In this document: positions 35,724-39,082 of the stretch, one piece after another
How the letters are laid out: the number at the start of each line of letters is the position of its first letter
Numbering within the stretch: the first letter of the stretch is position 1
Assembly (NCBI GenBank): GCA_963205165.1
Contig: CAUJJX010000218.1
Span: 1-39,082 of the forward strand
DNA: 39,082 bases
Direction of reading: 5' to 3'
Source: Pseudomonadota bacterium
Lineage (GTDB): Bacteria > Pseudomonadota > Gammaproteobacteria > Burkholderiales > Ga0077523
Program-made: the position numbers and the translations under genes
The notes under the pieces: generated by a model
What the model was told of the DNA's origin: nothing
Databases searched by the model: none
Seen by the model: the letters and a program-made list of their open reading frames with translations, nothing else

Positions 35724-37885
35724 GAACCTCCTGGGCGGCCATTGGCCGCGCAATCCTCACGGCAGCAACGCTCGCATGCGTCGTCCTGCCATCCTGGGGG
35801 GCAAAGCCCGCAACCGAATCAGCCACCTCTGCGGGGGCGAACAGCATCGAGTCCGTCGACGTCCTTTCCGGACAGGGTGGTCGAGTCGTCGTGAAGATCA
35901 CGACGCGCCAGCCGCTGTCCGCAGTCCCCGCCAGCTTTGCCATCAACAACCCGCCCCGAATCGCGTTCGATTTTCCGGGCACGACGAACGGTGTTGGCAA
36001 GTCCAGCCAGGAAGTGGGCAATACCGAATTGCGCTCGATCCGTTACGGTCAGTCCGGCGGGCGCACCCGGGTCGTACTGAACCTGACGCGTCCCGTGAAG
36101 TACGACGTACAGCTGGACGGCAACGTGATGCAGGTGAACCTGCAGGCGGGTGGCGGTACCGCGCAGGTTGCGTCCGGAGGCACTAACGAAGGCATGCAGT
36201 TCGCGACGGGCAAGGCCAACGTGCCGCACTCGCTGCTCAACATCGATTTCCGCCGCGGCAAGACCGGCGAAGGTCAGTTGATCGTCGATCTGTCCGACGC
36301 CACCACCGGGATCGACATCCGTCGTCAGGGCAAGTCGATCGTCGTCGAATTCATGCAGGCGGAGATCCCCGCCAACCTGCAGCGCAAGCTCGACGTCACG
36401 GACTTCGCAACACCTGTCGATGCAGTCGAGGCCACGCGCCAGGGCAGCAACGCCCGCGTCGTCATCACCCCGCGCGGCAATTGGGAGCACTCGGCCTATC
36501 AGACCGACAACCGGCTGATCGTCGAGGTCAAGCAGGTCATCGAGGACCCGACGAAGATCGGCGCCGCCTCGGGTCGTGGTTACGTGGGCGACAAGTTGTC
36601 GCTCAACTTCCAGAACATCGAAGTGCGAGCCGTCCTTCAGGTCATCGCCGACTTCACCGGTCTGAACATCATCACGAGCGACACCGTGGCCGGCAACCTC
36701 ACGCTGCGGCTGAAGGATGTCCCCTGGGATCAGGCGCTCGACATCATTCTCCAGTCCAAGGGACTGGACATGCGCAAGAACGGCAACGTCGTCTGGATCG
36801 CACCGCGGGACGAACTGGCGACCAAGGAAAAGCTCGCGCTCGAAGCCCAGCAGCAGATCCAGGAACTCGAGCCCACCCGGACAGAAAGTTTCCAGCTGAG
36901 CTACCAGAAGGCCGATGCGGTCAAGAAGCTGCTGTCCGACGTGAATCAGAGCGTGCTGTCGAAGCGTGGCGGAGCCGTTGTCGATCCGCGCACCAACACG
37001 GTGTTCGTCCAGGACACGCCCGGCAAGCTCGAGGAGGTCGCGCAGCTCATCAAGAAGATCGACGTGCCGGTGCGTCAAGTGATGATCGAAGCACGCATCG
37101 TCGAGGCGACCGACACCTTCGGTCGTGCGCTCGGCGCACGTCTTGGCACGGTCACGAAGGGCGACGGGTTCTCCGTGCCCGGCGCCGATCGCCTCCGGAT
37201 GTTCCTCGGTGGCAACGTCCGAAGCACCGGCGTGCAGACTGGCCAGGCGCAGGACTACTCGCAGAGCTTCTTCCCGGATTCCCTGGCCGTTAACCTCCCG
37301 GCGCCGAGCCTGGGCGCCGCGAGCGGATCGGCGGGTGCATTCACGTTCACGCTGTTCAATCCGAGTCAGACCCGGTTCCTGAACCTCGAGATCTCGGCAC
37401 TGCAGCTCGACGCGCGCGGCAAGCTCATCTCGAGTCCGCGCGTCATCACGGCTGACAACATCGAGGCCAACATCGAGCAGGGCACCGAGATCCCGTACCA
37501 GACCGCGACGGCGTCCGGTGCGACGAGCATCAGCTTCCGGAAGGCCACGCTCTCCCTGAAGGTCAAGCCGCAGATCACACCGGACGACAACGTGATCATG
37601 AAGCTCGATGTCCACAAGGACAGCATCGGCGTCACGACGAACGCCGGCCCCGCCATCGACACGAAGCAGGTCACGACGGAAGTGCTCGTCGAGAACGGCG
37701 GCACCGTCGGAATCGGTGGTATCTACACGCAGGACGAGACCATGCAGCTGAGCAAGATCCCCCTGCTCGGCGACATTCCGATCATCGGTTTCCTGTTCCG
37801 CAACGAACGCCGATTCAACGATCGCCGTGAACTGCTCGTGTTCGTGACGCCGCGAATCCTCAAGGAAAACCTGACGCTGCGCTGA
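35720..37885 (+). CDS. pilQ: Type IV pilus secretin PilQ
   Basis: A 721-residue outer-membrane secretin through which the pilus passes. It has a signal peptide (residues 1 to about 30, ending SWGA) and two AMIN peptidoglycan-binding domains in the first ~250 residues (SVDVLSGQGGRVVVKI; SLLNIDFRRG). These are followed by the N0/N1 domains beginning LSLNFQNIEVRAVLQVIADFTGLNII, and the secretin domain, ending in the signature VENGGTVGIGGIYTQDE...KIPLLGDIPIIGFLFR and ELLVFVTPRIL. Length and domain order are normal. A terminator follows. Confidence 0.96.
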   Translation: MRTSWAAIGRAILTAATLACVVLPSWGAKPATESATSAGANSIESVDVLSGQGGRVVVKITTRQPLSAVPASFAINNPPRIAFDFPGTTNGVGKSSQEVGNTELRSIRYGQSGGRTRVVLNLTRPVKYDVQLDGNVMQVNLQAGGGTAQVASGGTNEGMQFATGKANVPHSLLNIDFRRGKTGEGQLIVDLSDATTGIDIRRQGKSIVVEFMQAEIPANLQRKLDVTDFATPVDAVEATRQGSNARVVITPRGNWEHSAYQTDNRLIVEVKQVIEDPTKIGAASGRGYVGDKLSLNFQNIEVRAVLQVIADFTGLNIITSDTVAGNLTLRLKDVPWDQALDIILQSKGLDMRKNGNVVWIAPRDELATKEKLALEAQQQIQELEPTRTESFQLSYQKADAVKKLLSDVNQSVLSKRGGAVVDPRTNTVFVQDTPGKLEEVAQLIKKIDVPVRQVMIEARIVEATDTFGRALGARLGTVTKGDGFSVPGADRLRMFLGGNVRSTGVQTGQAQDYSQSFFPDSLAVNLPAPSLGAASGSAGAFTFTLFNPSQTRFLNLEISALQLDARGKLISSPRVITADNIEANIEQGTEIPYQTATASGATSISFRKATLSLKVKPQITPDDNVIMKLDVHKDSIGVTTNAGPAIDTKQVTTEVLVENGGTVGIGGIYTQDETMQLSKIPLLGDIPIIGFLFRNERRFNDRRELLVFVTPRILKENLTLR

Positions 37886-37907
37886 TCGCCTGCGGACCGC
37901 GAGACCC

Positions 37908-37940
37908 GAAGCCCCGGCCACGGCCGGGGCTTCGCTTTTT
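37908..37940 (+). terminator. Intrinsic terminator after pilQ
   Basis: An 11-12 bp stem (GAAGCCCCGGC with GCCGGGGCTTC) around a CACG loop is followed closely by five T at 37936-37940. It lies 22 bp after the pilQ stop and separates pilMNOPQ from aroKB. Confidence 0.9.
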
Positions 37941-37958
37941 CCGCGCATGACCGTGCAC

Positions 37959-37964
37959 TAGAAT
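37959..37964 (+). promoter_or_regulatory. -10 box immediately upstream of aroK
   Basis: TAGAAT (five of six to -10 consensus) ends seven bases before the aroK ATG, so a transcript starting at the usual distance would begin at the start codon itself. The -35 position overlaps the T run of the pilQ terminator and is not a good match. Confidence 0.4.
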
Positions 37965-37971
37965 CCGATCC

Positions 37972-38553
37972 ATGGAACACGCGGCATCGACCGAAACACA
38001 GCACCCGGCGGCAACGGGCAACATCTTCCTCGTGGGTCTCATGGGCGCCGGCAAGACGTCGGTCGGCAAGCTGCTCGCGAAGCGTCTCGGCTTCCCCTTC
38101 CTCGACGCCGACCACGAGATCGAGGCACGCACGGGCGTCAAGATTCCGATCATCTTCGATATCGAGGGCGAGGCCGGATTCCGCTCCCGCGAGTCGGCTG
38201 TGATCGATGAACTCACGAGGCTGCGCGGTGTGGTCCTCGCAACCGGCGGCGGCGCCGTGCTCGATCCGGCGAACCGTGCAGCGCTCCACTCCCGTGGCAC
38301 CGTGATCTACCTGCGAGCGAGCGTCGACGAACTCTGGAACCGCACGCGCCACGACCGCAACCGCCCGCTGCTGCAGACACCGGACCCCCGTCGCAAGCTC
38401 GCCGAGCTCATGACGCAGCGCGATCCGTTGTACCGTGAAGTCGCGCATCTCGTCGTGGACACCGGCAGCCAGAGTCTCCGCACGCTGGTGGCGCGGCTCG
38501 AGTCGACATTGCTCACCCGTTCAGTCACTCATCCAAAGGCAGTCGAATGCTGA
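37972..38553 (+). CDS. aroK: Shikimate kinase
   Basis: AroK phosphorylates shikimate in aromatic amino-acid synthesis. The 193-residue protein has Walker A GLMGAGKT at 22-29, the DADHEIE and [15 protein letters not shown] substrate motifs, [10 protein letters not shown], and the lid Arg in [15 protein letters not shown]. It has about 12 extra N-terminal residues compared with E. coli AroK, and no ribosome-binding site precedes the ATG. Its last codons overlap the aroB start by seven bases, and aroB follows as in many proteobacteria. Confidence 0.96.
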   Translation: MEHAASTETQHPAATGNIFLVGLMGAGKTSVGKLLAKRLGFPFLDADHEIEARTGVKIPIIFDIEGEAGFRSRESAVIDELTRLRGVVLATGGGAVLDPANRAALHSRGTVIYLRASVDELWNRTRHDRNRPLLQTPDPRRKLAELMTQRDPLYREVAHLVVDTGSQSLRTLVARLESTLLTRSVTHPKAVEC

Positions 38554-39082
38554 CCACCACCGTCGGGCTCGGCGATCGCGCCTATCCGATCTACATCGGG
38601 ACGAACCTGCTCGACAACGCGGAGCTCTTCACGCGGCATATGCCGCAGCAGCGCGCCGTGATCGTGACGAACGACACGATCGCGGCCCACTACCTGCCGC
38701 GGTTGCAGCGCGTGCTCGAGACTGCCGGCGTCCGTGTCATGCCCATCGTCGTGCGCGACGGCGAGGCCTACAAGACGTGGGAGACCCTCAACACGCTTTT
38801 CGATCAGCTGCTGGGAGCGCGCTGCGAGCGCAAGACCACGCTGATCGCGCTCGGCGGCGGTGTCATCGGGGATCTCACCGGATTTGCCGCCGCGACCTAC
38901 CTGCGCGGCGTGCCGTTCATCCAGGTCCCGACGACGTTGCTCGCGCAGGTCGATTCCTCGGTGGGTGGCAAGACGGCGATCAACCATCCGCTCGGCAAGA
39001 ACATGATCGGCGCGTTCTATCAGCCGAACGCCGTCATCGCCGATCTCGCGACCCTGTCGACCCTGCCGCCGCGGGAGTTGTC
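38547..39082 (+). CDS. aroB: 3-dehydroquinate synthase, N-terminal part
   Basis: The first 178 codons of AroB, cut by the window end. AroB converts DAHP to 3-dehydroquinate using NAD. The start [18 protein letters not shown] overlaps aroK and is in the expected place. Visible motifs are [25 protein letters not shown], the NAD-binding [49 protein letters not shown], and [13 protein letters not shown]. Catalytic metal ligands lie partly beyond the window. No frameshift is seen. Confidence 0.96.
   Translation, partial: MLTTTVGLGDRAYPIYIGTNLLDNAELFTRHMPQQRAVIVTNDTIAAHYLPRLQRVLETAGVRVMPIVVRDGEAYKTWETLNTLFDQLLGARCERKTTLIALGGGVIGDLTGFAAATYLRGVPFIQVPTTLLAQVDSSVGGKTAINHPLGKNMIGAFYQPNAVIADLATLSTLPPREL

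Overview
The window looks like a stretch of core chromosome from a high-G+C betaproteobacterium. The evidence is the gene content and order: dusB-fis-purH-purD, engB next to cytochrome c4 and followed by hemB, PBP1A divergent from pilMNOPQ-aroK-aroB, lptD-surA-pdxA-rsmA, and a Mg-type HemB without zinc cysteines. Nearly every base is coding, many genes overlap by ATGA-type junctions, and codon usage looks uniform. I see no insertion sequence, prophage, CRISPR array, tRNA, rRNA, toxin-antitoxin pair or defence island. I cannot name the genus.

Layout: 1-2357 holds the end of an MsbA-like ABC exporter and a DUF255/YyaL thioredoxin-domain protein. 2446-2766 is a small periplasmic cytochrome c with its own promoter and terminator. 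2976-8026 is a complete branched-chain amino-acid ABC transporter (substrate-binding lipoprotein, livH, livM, livG, livF). From 18034 down to 8039 everything is on the minus strand: amgK-murU (peptidoglycan sugar recycling), pepP, a UbiH-family hydroxylase, dusB-fis-purH-purD-hemF, and a small unknown protein. 18081-23444 is the envelope/housekeeping run lptD-surA-pdxA-rsmA. 23502-24082 carries minus-strand glyoxalase I and rubredoxin. 24229-26179 is thiE-hemL. Minus-strand cytochrome c4 is divergent from engB, and engB is followed by a structured leader and hemB. 28911-32676 carries, on the minus strand, PBP1A, a nucleotidyltransferase-like unknown and a PilZ/YcgR protein. 32846-37885 is pilMNOPQ, then aroK and the start of aroB.

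Three heme-synthesis genes (hemF, hemL, hemB) and two c-type cytochromes fit a respiratory lifestyle with aerobic capacity. Type IV pili, a YcgR-like c-di-GMP effector, LPS export and peptidoglycan synthesis/recycling make this an envelope-heavy region.

I found no clear new multi-gene system. The most interesting signals are small. The first is the leader between engB and hemB: stacked hairpins that begin inside the engB coding region, then a possible 25-residue Arg-rich upstream ORF that contains the hemB ribosome-binding site and stops 2 nt before hemB. Others are a 25-bp perfect inverted repeat followed by a second hairpin between hemL and cytochrome c4, a TTG-initiated nucleotidyltransferase-like gene coupled to PBP1A, an LptD with only two cysteines, and two genes (aroK, amgK) whose promoter-like boxes sit almost on their start codons.
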